The notes beneath the pieces are model-generated. The model was not told where the DNA came from, made no database searches, and saw only the letters and a list, made by a program, of their open reading frames with translations. From contig NC_064043.1 in the NCBI RefSeq assembly GCF_932526225.1, forward strand, positions 2,625,501 through 2,689,500: DNA of 64,000 nt, written 5' to 3'. Origin of the DNA: Nematostella vectensis. Its lineage: Eukaryota; Cnidaria; Anthozoa; Actiniaria; Edwardsiidae. Shown here one piece after another: positions 1 to 10,655 of this stretch. The translations under genes were made by a program, and so were the position numbers. How positions within the stretch are numbered: the stretch's first letter is position 1; each line of letters starts with the position of its first letter.

Positions 1-130
1 GAAAGGGTACGAGAGAGTCCGACAGGGTACTAGAGGGTACGAGAGGGTACGAGAGAGTCCGAGAGGGTACGAGAGAGTCCGAGAGGGTACGAGTGGGTCC
101 GAGAGAGTCCGAGAGGGTACGAGAGTACCG
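1..130. repeat. 10-bp tandem repeat at left edge
   Basis: Head-to-tail copies of GAGAGGGTAC alternating with GAGAGAGTCC fill the first 130 bases and probably continue to the left. It is a simple purine-rich satellite with no coding potential that I can see. Confidence 0.9.
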
Positions 131-261
131 TGGTTATTTGGGGGTTTTTTTCGTGCCCCTACCTCCCTCCACCTTCCCTAAGCCACTATACGGCTAGAAA
201 TAAGCATTTTACACTTTCTTCCATCTGAATTGTATGCTCTCCACGCTTAATAAACAATCAT

Positions 262-552
262 GTTCTATTTATATGATCCTTGATAACCAATCAAACGTCA
301 GAATCTCCATGTGATCCTTGATAACCAATCAAACGTCTGGCTCTCCATGTGATCCTTGATAACCAATCAAACGTGATCCTTGATAACAAATCAAACGTCT
401 TGTTTTTCCACGTTATCCTCGATAACCAATAAAACTGAACGATCTTCACACGTGCCCTTAATAAGATAGAATATAGATGGTTTATTCGCATAACCTATCA
501 AACTTCTTGTTCTTCCACGTGATCCTTAATAACCAATCAAACGTTTTGTTCC
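262..552. repeat. CCAAT-containing tandem repeat before a 3' splice site
   Basis: About seven imperfect copies of a unit with the core GATCCTTGATAACCAATCAA, at roughly 271, 314, 352, 375, 415, 485 and 522. The array lies in the presumed intron just upstream of the patatin-like exon, and the last copy ends about ten bases before its acceptor AG. CCAAT boxes are present in most copies, but a promoter role is not shown. Confidence 0.8.
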
Positions 553-554
553 AG

Positions 555-1326
555 GTGGTGTCACGTGAACCTGTACCACGTGAGGTTCCTTCGTGAATTC
601 CTGAATATTAACAATGTTGGACCCAGGCCCCCTGCTCTTATCAGCCTGAGCGATCTGGGCCGAGTGGAGAAGTTCGGCTTACTGAGCCTTTTCAAGCGAC
701 GCGTCAAGAAAATCGTCACAGTGGACGGCAGCTACATCCAGAAAGACGATGATTATGCAATACAGATTATACGTTCCATGGAGCTAGCACGAAAGTATTT
801 CAACTGCGAGTTCATCGGATACGACTGCCGTGACGTCATCGGCGAAATTTACAAGAAGTACATTAACACGCCCGCCGAGAGGCGCCCGAGGAGTTATCGA
901 TTCATTGTGAAGTATTTTGATAAAACTGAGAATGGTTACGTGGAGGCAGGAAAAGGGGAAGTTCTACTTCTCTCCCCGAGGCATCCCGATAGAGGAGTTC
1001 CTTTTCCAGAGAGTTCGAGCGTTGACATGACCTGGGGCGAGTACGCTAGAGACACGAGTAAGAACCTCGACCCCAAGCGCTGGGGCCCAGGCCCCGTGTT
1101 AAAGGCGGAGGAGGTAGACAGACTTACTTTTTGCTGCTGTGAGTGCTGTCATTCAAGCAGCAAAGCCATCCAATGGGTATCTAAGAAACTCTGCAATGGG
1201 TTTCCTCACCACTCGACCGTCAATCAATTCTTCACGCCTAGTATGTTTAGTGCATACCACAGGGAGGGTTACCGGGCCTGCATTGAAGCAGACATTGAAA
1301 GTTTCCTGGCCGATGCTCATGTTTAG
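555..1326 (+). CDS. Patatin-like phospholipase, terminal exon (partial)
   Basis: This is the C-terminal ~256 residues of a patatin/cPLA2-like lipase, read from an acceptor (TTTTGTTCCAG, ending near 554) to a TAG at 1324-1326. No ATG opens the frame, so upstream exons must lie left of the window. Family marks are the block LSDLGRVEKFGLLSLFKRR followed by KKIVTVDGSY, the strand where patatins carry the catalytic Asp of a DG[GA] motif before an FENLGL-type helix, and a C-terminal STVNQFFTPSMFSAYHREGY segment like the STxNQFF...YRxxGY end of bacterial and invertebrate patatins. The nucleophile Ser (GxSxG) would be in a missing exon. The Asp is kept but the following Gly is Leu (DLG), so activity is uncertain. 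A Cys-rich stretch (FCCCECC) is unusual. The family call is by recognition only. Confidence 0.6.
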
Positions 1327-3330
1327 GTATAAAATTTATACAGGTTGGCATAAGTAATGACCAGGGTCACCATTGAATAGCGAATATGTGTAAGGAATGT
1401 TTGCCCAATCACACGACGGCAAAATTTCACATGTCAAATAGTCAAATTTACGAAATACCGTGTCTAGATTTTCGCTTTAATCTTTCAGAAGACATTTCGA
1501 CATTCCACACACATTTCATTCATTCAATCGGTAATTCAACATTGTTGGGTTGTACAATAAATTATAAGGTGGTCAGCAATCAGCAAAAAAATAGTTATAA
1601 ACATTTGTGATTTTTTTTAACACATCTAGACAATCTTTTTATAAAGGGTCTTTTTCAATAAGCCTGCTTGCATAGAATTGGAGAATTGGTCTAGAAATCC
1701 TTTAACTTTTATACCTAAAAAGACACAAAATATACCGAACTATGAATAAAGACAAGCAAACACAGATGAAGTCACAAATAGATACCTTTGTTGCGCTCAA
1801 TCAGGTTCCATTTTAAAGCCATCAACCACAAGTATCAACGTTAATACCTCCATGCCAAGATAGATACCATTTTCGACCCTTTTCCATATGCCTGCATTGA
1901 CCGAGACGGCGTCCTCTAAATCTCCCTCTTCCCATGTAGTCCATGAGCTGAGGTCAAGAAAATACGCACCTCGTAGCACCCCCCCCCCCCCCTCCCCGGT
2001 AGACATAGTGAAATTGGTATCAAATTATAGCTTATGGCCTATATTTTAAGAATTTCGATGTCTCCAGTTATATTACCCGTGCTATAACCGACAACCAAGA
2101 ATTTACTTTTGGGGGGTAGGGTGGGGGAATTTTGGAGATTTAGCTCATGGACTAATGGAGGATTTGGAGGGCAAAATTTATCATTTGGTAAAGCCCGAAC
2201 AACCTCATTGAATCAACCTCGATCGGCGTGCAAACATGGCATAAGACGGGAACAAAAGCCCAGTGGGTATCGAATTATGACGAAAAACATGATATTTTTC
2301 TTGCGTGCAAATTTGCTGACTTAATTAAGACTTAATCTTGGCGGCTAGGATAGCGTGTCGTTGTGTCGTTCACAAGCGATATTTGTCGGGGGCGTAGCTA
2401 AGACGCTGATTTCGCGTCCCCTCTCCTCTCTTAGTTTCGATTTTCAGTCGTCGCTAGGCCTCATCGGCACTCTGGTACTGCGGGCTTTACAGAAACGAGC
2501 TGGAAATCGAGCATCTGCGAGCCGGCTTTCCAAGTGAGTTAATTTGGAAATTTCGGGGTTTCGAGATTCCTGTGGCGAGCAAAAAAGCGAGAGAAGGGGG
2601 GGGGGGGGGGGGGGAGAGAGAGAAAGGACAGCCAAAAAATGGTCTTTTGAAATAAAGCTATGACTGCGCGCCCCTTGACAGAAAATCCTGGGAACGGAAA
2701 ACCCGAGGAATGGCATAAAACAATACCGTGTGAGAAAAAAAAAATCAAAGCCAAGGATCGAACCAAATCCAGATCATGTGAAATGACAAAAAATAGACCA
2801 TACTTCCAGACAATCGCTGAAACGACGTATGGCAGCTAAAGCTTTACGGCTAAGCTGGAGATTTCGGCCCCAACACCGCTATCTAGCGAACTGTACAACA
2901 CAAAGGAACCTGAGGTACCCGCGCATTAATGGGGAGGCAATAACCAGGATCCCAGGCCTGTCTTAGTCGGTTACGCCACACACAGCTCGCTGAGATGTAG
3001 ACTGAAAGTTATCGGGGTCTTTTTACCTCTTGCGTCTCTTGGGAATGGGTGTGTTGCTATAGTGATGTCGTCATCATGCATAGTACACTCTAACCACGCT
3101 AATCATTCGCCTCCAATCTTTATTGTGCAAGAGCCGGGAATTGGCTACCTGTGTTAACAAGAAGCAATGCAATTCGGGAAGAAGCGACGTGTCAACGCAT
3201 GCGCAAAACATGTCTGTTTTGATGGTGTATTTAGAAGACGTTATTTTTTTTGTTAAAAACCCTGTAAACTCGCGTAATAAGTGACTTTCTTCGAACCGGG
3301 AATGCAATCTCGTTCGTGTGTAAGCATATA
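1327..3330. other. Intergenic region upstream of UNC50
   Basis: No recognisable gene. It holds a poly-C run near 1981-1992 and a poly-G run near 2597-2615. From about 2380 to 3330 it probably contains the UNC50 promoter and 5' UTR. An open stretch at 2355-2537 ends at a good-looking donor (CCAA then GTGAGT) and could be an untranslated or upstream first exon, but I see no homology. Confidence 0.5.
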
Positions 3331-6308
3331 ATGCTACCATTATCTACAAATTCGAGTTATTCGACAGCGAAATCGCAGCTTTTCCGTACCATGTCTACTT
3401 CAAGGAGGTGGAAGTATCTGAAACGAATCCTGAAATTTAGACATATGGACTTCGAGTTTGCGCTATGGCAAATGCTATACCTGTGTGTTTCACCTCAGAA
3501 AGTGTAAGTAAAGTGTGGCATGTAGTAGAGTCGTATCCATCTCGATATTGAGAGTCATCAAATGTGGTGAAAAGGGTAAACAAACACGGCATTGTTTACA
3601 AGTTTGTAAAGCATTGCACTCGGAAGGAACGTCTTAACACCTTGTCAATAGGGCCAAATACTGCCGTAATACCATAAAATATCAAATTATACTCAGACAT
3701 GGAAAGAAACATTTTCAAATATTAAAAGCAGTGCCATCTCAGTTAAACAAGGAAATTATACATATGTAAGTCTTATTTTACCTTTTTCATTTTTTTATAG
3801 ATATAGAAACTTCCATTATCACAAACGTAAGTATACCTCCATAGAATATTATTTCTGCAAAATAACAGCACATTTGACATTTATAAATGGAAAGATAACT
3901 TTCTTCAAAGAGTATTATATGAATGATGTGTGCATGGTCTTATACATGCAGAGGTTATTAAGCGCTGTGCAATCTACCTCTGCAATAATGGCTGATACAG
4001 CATTGCTATTCCTGCAATGTTGACATTATTTTAATAACTTGTTACAGTAGGAGTGCTGTTAGTAATCTTTTCCTTATCTTGTGGTTAGGTGAGCATCATG
4101 GTGCGAGAAATGCAGGTCAATGCTTGATTATAATAAATACCATGTCTTTTTTTTGTCTTCAGAGACAAAAGACCAATGGGCAAGGGACGACCCTGCTTTT
4201 CTTGTTCTCCTCAGCTTTTGGTTATGTGGTAAGCTCCTGTGAATTACTTATAACTGTATACGTAGTCATTATATCAAGATGAGCAAAGGCTCAAGGGGTT
4301 GAGTTCAAGGGGCTGTCACCATTTTGTCATCCCAGCCGCTTCATATAGAGCTAGTAGAAAAAAACTATTTGCATCAGCTTACAGTATCTGCAATTCCTTT
4401 GGCATTTGTAATGACTGAATTTGACATGCTTATTATAAAGTTATGTATTTGGATGGTTATTTAGTAATTTTATTTGCAAATAATGCAAAAGTGAACAAGA
4501 TCAGATGAGAGAGTCCATTTAACAAACAAGAAGTAGTAGTTTCCTGGGAACAATATGTCATCACCTTTAAAATCTATATATTACCAAAAATTTGAAGGGG
4601 AAAAATGTATACCATGGTGTTAACAGCTGGGTTTTTTTATTTATTTTCAGTTTCCTCTATTGGTTTTGCGATAGTGTTAAAGCTACACTTCCTAGGGTTT
4701 ATCAAGTTTTTATTATGGGTTGTATTTATTGACTGCATTGGGTGTGGTCTCTGTATAGCAACAGTGTTATGGTGAGTAAACTTGTACAAGCTTTAAGTGC
4801 TATATGGTACCTGAACTTTGCCGAAAGGAAGTTAACCTGAGTCTCATTTTAACTTCATTTCCTTGACCAAAAACATAGGATTTCAACTTCAACTGTAAAA
4901 ATATTACCTTCTAGCCAACTGAGAATATGCTAGGGGTAGATTTTAGGAGTACCATTCAGAAAATTATTGTCTAGTTTATAATACCTCCCTGATGCTTGAT
5001 GTGTATTTTCTATTCAGGATTGTAACTAATCGGTACTTGCGGATACCATCCACATATAACCGGGAACAGGGCGTGGAGTGGGGCTACGCATTTGATGTGC
5101 ACCTGAATGCGTTCTTCCCTCTGCTTATCATTCTCCACGTGGTGCAACTCTTCTGTATGCAGTGTAAATACTATCTTTGACTCATTCATCCCCCCCCCAC
5201 CTCTTTATGTAAATACTTATCTTTGATTCATTCATGAATGTCATTATGTCAAGCCTTGATTAAACAAATACATGTATGAGAGTTGGTGAGAGTTCTACAC
5301 TCTTTCTAGCTTTTTATCCAAGAATTATCACATTCAATCATTAATTTGACTTGAAAACTCTCTTATGGACTCTCATCTTAAATTATAGATTAAACCTGCA
5401 CAGTAGTGTAACTGAATTACATTTTTTGTCTGGATATTATCCACTTCCTTCACTTAATTATCATTTGTACGTACCCCTCACAATTTTCAAATTATTATTA
5501 CCCATTTCAATAGAGATAAAATTTACTTAGTGTTTCGCCTTTCCGTTTATACTTTATTTTAAAAACTTTTACAATTTTTCTTGCATTACCAATTGGCATT
5601 GAATTGATGTCCCTTCTTTGATGTAAAATGGTTCTACACATCTTTGCCACTAGCTCAGCTAGTGAAATACTGTAAAGGGTGTTAACTAAAGTAGGTGATT
5701 GGTATTTCTTACCCATCTTATGTATACAAATCCTATGTGAAAAAAATATAGCATTTTTCAATCCTATGTAAAGACTGTGCCCAAATTAATAATTTTACAT
5801 CTTTACAAGTGAGAATTGCTTCCGTTGGAAAATACTTGAGCTTCTCCATGCCTTCCTTTTCAGTTATTATAGACCACCCATGGTTCATTTCAAGGTTCAT
5901 TGGTAACACACTGTGGCTGATAGCCCTGGTCTACTACGTCTACATCACATTCTTAGGATACAGCGGTGAGTTCTGCTCTCTTTTGGCCAAGTTAAAGGCA
6001 TTCAACAAGAATTTTATCAAGATTAAAACAGATTTTGAATTACTGTATAAACCTCCCTTTAATAAGCGCCTTGCCTTTGACATGAAGATTTAAATGAGTG
6101 CCACTGAACTTATTATATATGGTAACCCAATTTCCCTACCAGCCCTAACCATCTGTTTATCTCCACAGCTTTGCCATTCTTAAAGAACACCGTCACTTTG
6201 TTGTATCCACCTGTACTGATTGTTGGGGTGGTATATGTTGTGTCCCTTGCTATTGGCTGGAATATCAGTCAGAGTACCATGTTCTTCTACCGCTACAGGG
6301 TTTTGTAG
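3331..6308 (+). CDS. UNC50: UNC50 homologue, inner nuclear/Golgi membrane protein
   Basis: Complete gene of seven coding exons: 3331-3503, 3801-3826, 4163-4228, 4651-4771, 5018-5154, 5864-5965, 6169-6308, all with GT-AG borders and matching phases. UNC-50 is a multi-pass Golgi/ER protein needed for traffic of some receptors, notably nicotinic acetylcholine receptors in C. elegans. Diagnostic blocks in order are KFRHMDFEFALWQMLYLCVS, YRNFHYHKQTKDQWARDDPA (across exons 1-3), EWGYAFDVHLNAF in exon 5, FIGNTLWLIALVYYVYITFL in exon 6 and a C-terminal FYRYRVL. Several hydrophobic segments in exons 3-7 fit the family. I chose the ATG at 3331 because the N-terminus MLPLSTNSS resembles the vertebrate start; a second ATG at 3391 is possible. 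Length is about 254 residues, close to the family norm. AATAAA motifs near 6967 may serve polyadenylation. Confidence 0.96.
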
Positions 6309-6490
6309 TAGCATTCTCTGGTGTAATGGACAGTGAATATTCCCAAGAAAAACAGCAGAGAGTACCTCTAATGCTCCAGGACTTAAACTGCTACAGGGTG
6401 TCGTAGCAGTTTCATAAGACTGCTACAGAGTGTTGTAACAGTCTCATTAAGGCCACTTCAGGGTGTTGTAGATGTCTCATATTGGTCTGT
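6286..6490 (+). repeat. Tandem copies of the UNC50 stop-codon region
   Basis: The final codons of UNC50 (CGCTACAGGGTTTTGTAG) recur in degenerate form three more times just downstream: CTGCTACAGGGTGTCGTAG near 6390, CTGCTACAGAGTGTTGTAA near 6420 and ACTTCAGGGTGTTGTAG near 6454. The spacing is 30-100 bases. The copies are in the 3' UTR and are not translated. Confidence 0.65.
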
Positions 6491-7525
6491 TGATATTCCT
6501 GTGGGGAACCATTTGTATTCAAACACCATCTGAACGCCTTCTGCTATACTGGATTTGTGAATATTCTCAGGGGAAACAGTAACAAACTTCCAGCCCAAGG
6601 CATAGTAAGCTACATACAGGGTCAAGTTTGACCAAGATTGTCAAGTGTTTTCTTACCTAAGGAGGATATGCGTCAAATGTTAAACTCCAAGGTTGAATTG
6701 AGCCATGGGAGTAAAGAAAAGATTTTGTAACTTGTACGGGATCAAAGTGACACTGTACTGTTTATCACAGACTTTGGACAGGGTATCATGTGGAAACATG
6801 GAAACTGACAAATTTATTATGTCCATTATATTGCCCAAGATGCCAGCAAAGCTTGCCAACCTCTGCCATATAATTAAAAAAATGCTGAGTGCTGTATGCT
6901 GTGATGAACAAAAAAATATTTTGCAGCTTTCTTGAAGACATAAAACAGATAAACAAGAAAGAAGAATAAAATAAAGATAAAGATATCAAGACTGGTAATA
7001 ATTAACAAACAACTGCAAAACAGCTTTTTTTGTCACCTCAACATCAATTACTCTCTCCATATAAACAGAAATTGTAATGCTGTTTATAACCTGTGTGCCA
7101 GAGATTTCAGATAAATGAATGTTTACACTTGCATTCAGGGGACAAAGTTAAGACAGGAACATATTTTTTAGTTTAATTCTTACTTTGTTTTCTGTAGTCT
7201 TACAAAAGAGTCTCCGACATTGAATGTTTTACTTAAAAATAGCAAAGCAGGGGGATTACAATATTCTGTACTTTTCTTTTCTCTGAGTAGCACATACATT
7301 CCTTCAGTATATTGTACTGTACATGGGTAAAGAAAAAGAAAAAAATAGAAGTAGAAAAATACTTTTTTGTCTTTTTTTTTGTTTATTTTAGTTTAGTTTA
7401 GTTTATTCCTTGTCCATGTATTTTCTTTTGCGACTGACAAATATAGATGGCTACAAAGAAGACAAAGCCTAAGACATCATTTTGGTATTTCTAGCTAATA
7501 GGTGACCCCCAAGTCATCCTGTGGA
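6491..7525. other. Tail-to-tail intergenic region, two 3' UTRs
   Basis: It lies between the UNC50 stop and the BPI-like stop on the opposite strand. Plus-strand AATAAA motifs occur near 6967, and minus-strand AATAAA (TTTATT on this strand) near 7382 and 7402, consistent with convergent polyadenylation. There are A/T-rich simple stretches and no further gene. Confidence 0.6.
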
Positions 7526-10284
7526 TTAGGTCCCTCCTTCAAAACCCTTGATCATGCCAGCTAACGCATCCAGCGCTTTGTTTGCTTTCGAGTCAATGAG
7601 CTGTTCAGCAGACTTACAAACCTACAAACATCAAAAGCAACTATTTTTTATTATTATTTTAGATAATATGGGGAGGATCTAGGGAAAGTGGTCTCTCCTT
7701 TCCTGTCACATACATACATGTAGCTGTCGACTTACCCCATTAGGCGGTCGCCACAAGATTTTGGACCTCATCACAAGAAAAAATTTTGTGAGAATGTTCA
7801 TACATTCTGTATTGATCTTTCACCTGCATAGGCTCTTTTCTGATCGTTCACATATTTACTGTATTTCACCTAATTTCCAAGATTACTGCCCAAGAAAACT
7901 CTATATTAAGGTGCAAATTTATGAGATCTGGGCAGATTTCTGATACAATTCCCCTTATCCTCCCCCCCCCCAATTAGTCAACCCCCTTTTAGAATGCCCC
8001 TAGGCACTCCAATGATTCCATCAAGAAGAATTGCATTTCTTGATTACTATTGTTTACCTTATCCCCAAGGCTGGACCTCAGTTCTCTTTCGATCTCCTTT
8101 GAGAAAAGGTTATACAACCAACTGCGAAATATAAATAGTTTAAAATCATATAATTTTTTTACCATCTACAGCAATAAACTAAAAGAAACACACCTTGCCC
8201 CACCATGGAACTTGACGCTCAGCTTTCCAACATTCAAATTGCAATTCTTAACATGCATGGAACTTTTCTTCTTGGGGATGTCAGCTGTAATGGATAGTAA
8301 TAGGAAAAGCACAAAGTGGTTCTGTACCTCTTAAAACCTTGTATCATTTATATTTGGATGATCATGTTGCCTTGGTATTTCAGGGATTTTGTAGAGATAA
8401 AATCTGAGAAAGAAACATGTAGAGGTGACTCCATCCACCCCCTATCCATCTTTTAAAATGACCATATATATAGACAGCCACTCGATACTAAATAATATGA
8501 GCTTCACAGCTTTTATTCTTGGTTTGGCAATATTTACAAAAAAAAGCATTTTTTGGTAAATATTGCCAAACTTTAAAATTTTTCTTGGATTTTTGGAATG
8601 TTTTTAACATAATCAGATAATCTGTTTTTCATTAACACTTACTGCTGATGTCAAATAGCATCCCAAGAGAAAGTCCTCCAACAGATATATCACAGGTCCC
8701 AGAATCAGATATATGAGGCCTGGAAAAACAAAATAAATTAGAATGCCACTTAGAATGCCATTAATGAATTGATAACATGTTTTTACTAACCATGGCTGTT
8801 CTCTATATGCCCAGTTTGCATTCACATGTAGAGAAGCATCTTTGGCTATCATCCTTAGCTCATTGTCTGACTCAAGAGTCAAATTAGCTTTTGGAATGTT
8901 CACATTATTTAGTTTTACTCTGAAAAGTTATGAATACAACAAAACAGTTAATGAATGGTGTATAAGTATTACATTTCACCAACATTAAGTACCTCACACA
9001 AGGTCCTTGTGCACCAGGGTCAACCACCCTCATATAACAGGGGCGCTTACCCAGGATGGCTGAGGGGGGGGGGGGTGCGGCGTCACAGGTCTCATATTGA
9101 AAAAGGATAGTATATGACAACCCTTCAATAAGAAATATTCAACTTTTTCCTGGCCACCCTACCCCACCCCCGCCGCCCTCTCTCTGTGTATGCGCCTGGC
9201 AATGAGCAGAAATAACCCTAGGGATTACCGGTCATGTGGCACCCGAAGTTTGCTGTCAAGTGGCACCCAGATGTTTGGGGCTAACAATATAATGAAGAAC
9301 ATGGTAGCCATGCCTTTCAGTATCCCAGGGATGGAGCTTGGTGAGTAAGGATATGACTATGCATTAGGGTGAGTAGCATGTACCTCAGGCGCGTACACAG
9401 GGGGGTGCATGCACCACCCCCCCCCCTTGGCCGCCAAAAACTGGGTCATTTCTTATTAAGGAATCTTCAAATTCTATGCTTTTCCCATATGATACCTATG
9501 ACTGTGCACCCCCCTCGGCCAATCCTGGTTATGCGCCTGTATCTGGGAAGCTCACACAACTGGACAATTGTTCAGGTTTGCTCAATTACTGCTTTTTGGC
9601 AGTATTTTTACCTTATAATCACACCCTAAAGGGCAAGGGAGCATTCATAAGACAGTGGGACAACAGCAAAATCAGTGAACAAAAAAAACATGCACAAAGC
9701 CCCAGCTCCTTCTAGTGTACCTTTATAATTTCCACACCCCCACTCCATCCCCAGCCTTTACCCATCTCCCTGGTAAAGGCTGGGGATGGAGTGGGGGTGT
9801 GGTCTTTTATATGTCCTGGATACTTACTTATCCAAGTCATAGAGTACCATCCCCAGTGGTGTTTTAACCGATCCCTTGAGTCCTGGGATCTTAAGGGCAG
9901 TCATTTGAGAAACAAGAAATGGCAAAGCTACATGCTCGGCTGTGGAAATAATAATTGAATAAATGAAATTGTAAACTGCTATCTTACTTGGGGTGAGAGT
10001 TCCCCCTCTATGAAATTATCCAAGAGACTATTAGAATAAATCTATTTCAAAAACTACATGATCTTTTAAGTTATTGAATTCTATATTTAGATAGAAAAAT
10101 AATTTCGTTTAGTGAACATCAATTGTATCCTACCGTACTCTGAAGCTTTTTGCGAAATTTCATCCCGCCAAGCGGTAGACAAGCGCACTGGCTTGCCGTG
10201 ACAACATATTGTCAGTGTTGCGAGAGCAAGATAAAAGATCAAACTGAGAAATCCACGGCAACTCGGGTAGCTTGCCGCGCTCAT
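7526..10284 (-). CDS. Short BPI/LBP-like lipid-binding protein
   Basis: Seven exons on the minus strand: 10134-10284, 9828-9939, 8791-8919, 8643-8719, 8194-8284, 8058-8121, 7526-7621; phases agree and give 239 residues. The ATG at 10284 starts a hydrophobic signal segment (FLSLIFYLALATLTICCHG). The mature part follows the N-terminal barrel of the bactericidal/permeability-increasing protein family: an N-terminal helix (WRDEISQKASEYA), strands with a WAYREQPW motif, SDSGTCDISVGGLSLG, then KNCNLNVGK, a WLYNLFSKEIERELR helix and KVCKSAEQL. The Cys in KNCNLN and KVCKS correspond to the conserved BPI disulfide pair. A stop follows about 30 residues after the second Cys, so there is no C-terminal barrel; it is PLUNC-like in length rather than the two-barrel form. 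The likely role is secreted lipid or lipopolysaccharide binding. Membership is well supported; ligand is inference. Confidence 0.88.
7731..7875. repeat. Dispersed repeat, copy 1
   Basis: The stretch with CACAAGATTTTGGACCTCA and GTGAGAATGTTCATACATTC in a BPI-gene intron is found again inverted at about 15060-15190 in a MOSPD2 intron. It is an interspersed repeat of unknown class. Confidence 0.6.
9040..9195. mobile_element. MITE-like repeat (GGCGCnTA ends), copy 1
   Basis: A diverged copy of the element at 9387-9542: GGGGCGCTTAC at one end, a poly-G run, a central TTCAATAAGAAATATTC segment and TATGCGCCTGGCA at the other end. It lies in an intron of the BPI-like gene. No coding capacity. Confidence 0.55.
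9387..9542. mobile_element. MITE-like repeat (GGCGCnTA ends), copy 2
   Basis: It begins CAGGCGCGTACACAGG and ends TTATGCGCCTG, so the ends form an imperfect inverted repeat. Poly-C, then a TCATTTCTTATTAAGGA segment and CCATATGATACCTATGA lie inside. Related sequences are at 9040-9195, about 45745-45850 and 51900-52060, so it is a short non-coding family. Confidence 0.65.
9732..9802. repeat. Perfect 31-bp inverted repeat with 9-bp loop
   Basis: The arms 9732-9762 and 9772-9802 are exact reverse complements (arm begins CCACACCCCCACTCC), with loop CATCTCCCT. It sits in the second intron of the BPI-like gene, 25 bases from the exon 2 donor on the minus strand. It can form a strong hairpin in RNA or a cruciform in DNA. 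Confidence 0.95.
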
Positions 10285-10655
10285 AACCACAACAATTATC
10301 ACAAGAAATAAAATAAGACTAAACTTTTCGAGTCTTAAAGTCGAGCATTTCTAGGTGAAAGTACCCGTGATGAACGAAGGGAAAAGTCGAAAAAAATCAC
10401 CATATTGTGGTCAATATATTGAGTGCCACAGAACTGTTAAAACTCAAGTAATCAATAATTTATCGCCATACAGGTAGAGGAGTGCGTAAATATGCGGCTC
10501 TTCACAATTTTTGAATTTGTCCGCCATCTTGATCTGCTGAGCCCACAGTTCTAAACAAACCAGCGGAAATTTCCCGGCTTTGCTCCGGAATAATTTCGCT
10601 CAGCTTTCGGAATCTCGGAGCTCTTCCGAATTCGACCGGAAAGAGGAAAGCAGTA
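10285..10655. promoter_or_regulatory. Divergent promoter region of BPI-like gene and MOSPD2
   Basis: The two start codons, on opposite strands, are about 370 bases apart. The sequence is more CpG-rich toward MOSPD2 (10540-10650), with TCCGGAATA/TTCCGAA type elements and no clear TATA box next to MOSPD2. This fits a compact bidirectional promoter, but no transcription start site can be read from sequence alone. Confidence 0.55.

Noticed and set aside
8613-8903. 96-codon membrane-like frame in the BPI gene
   Set aside because: It reads through an intron; the two exons inside it join in another frame to give the BPI motif SDSGTCDISVGG.
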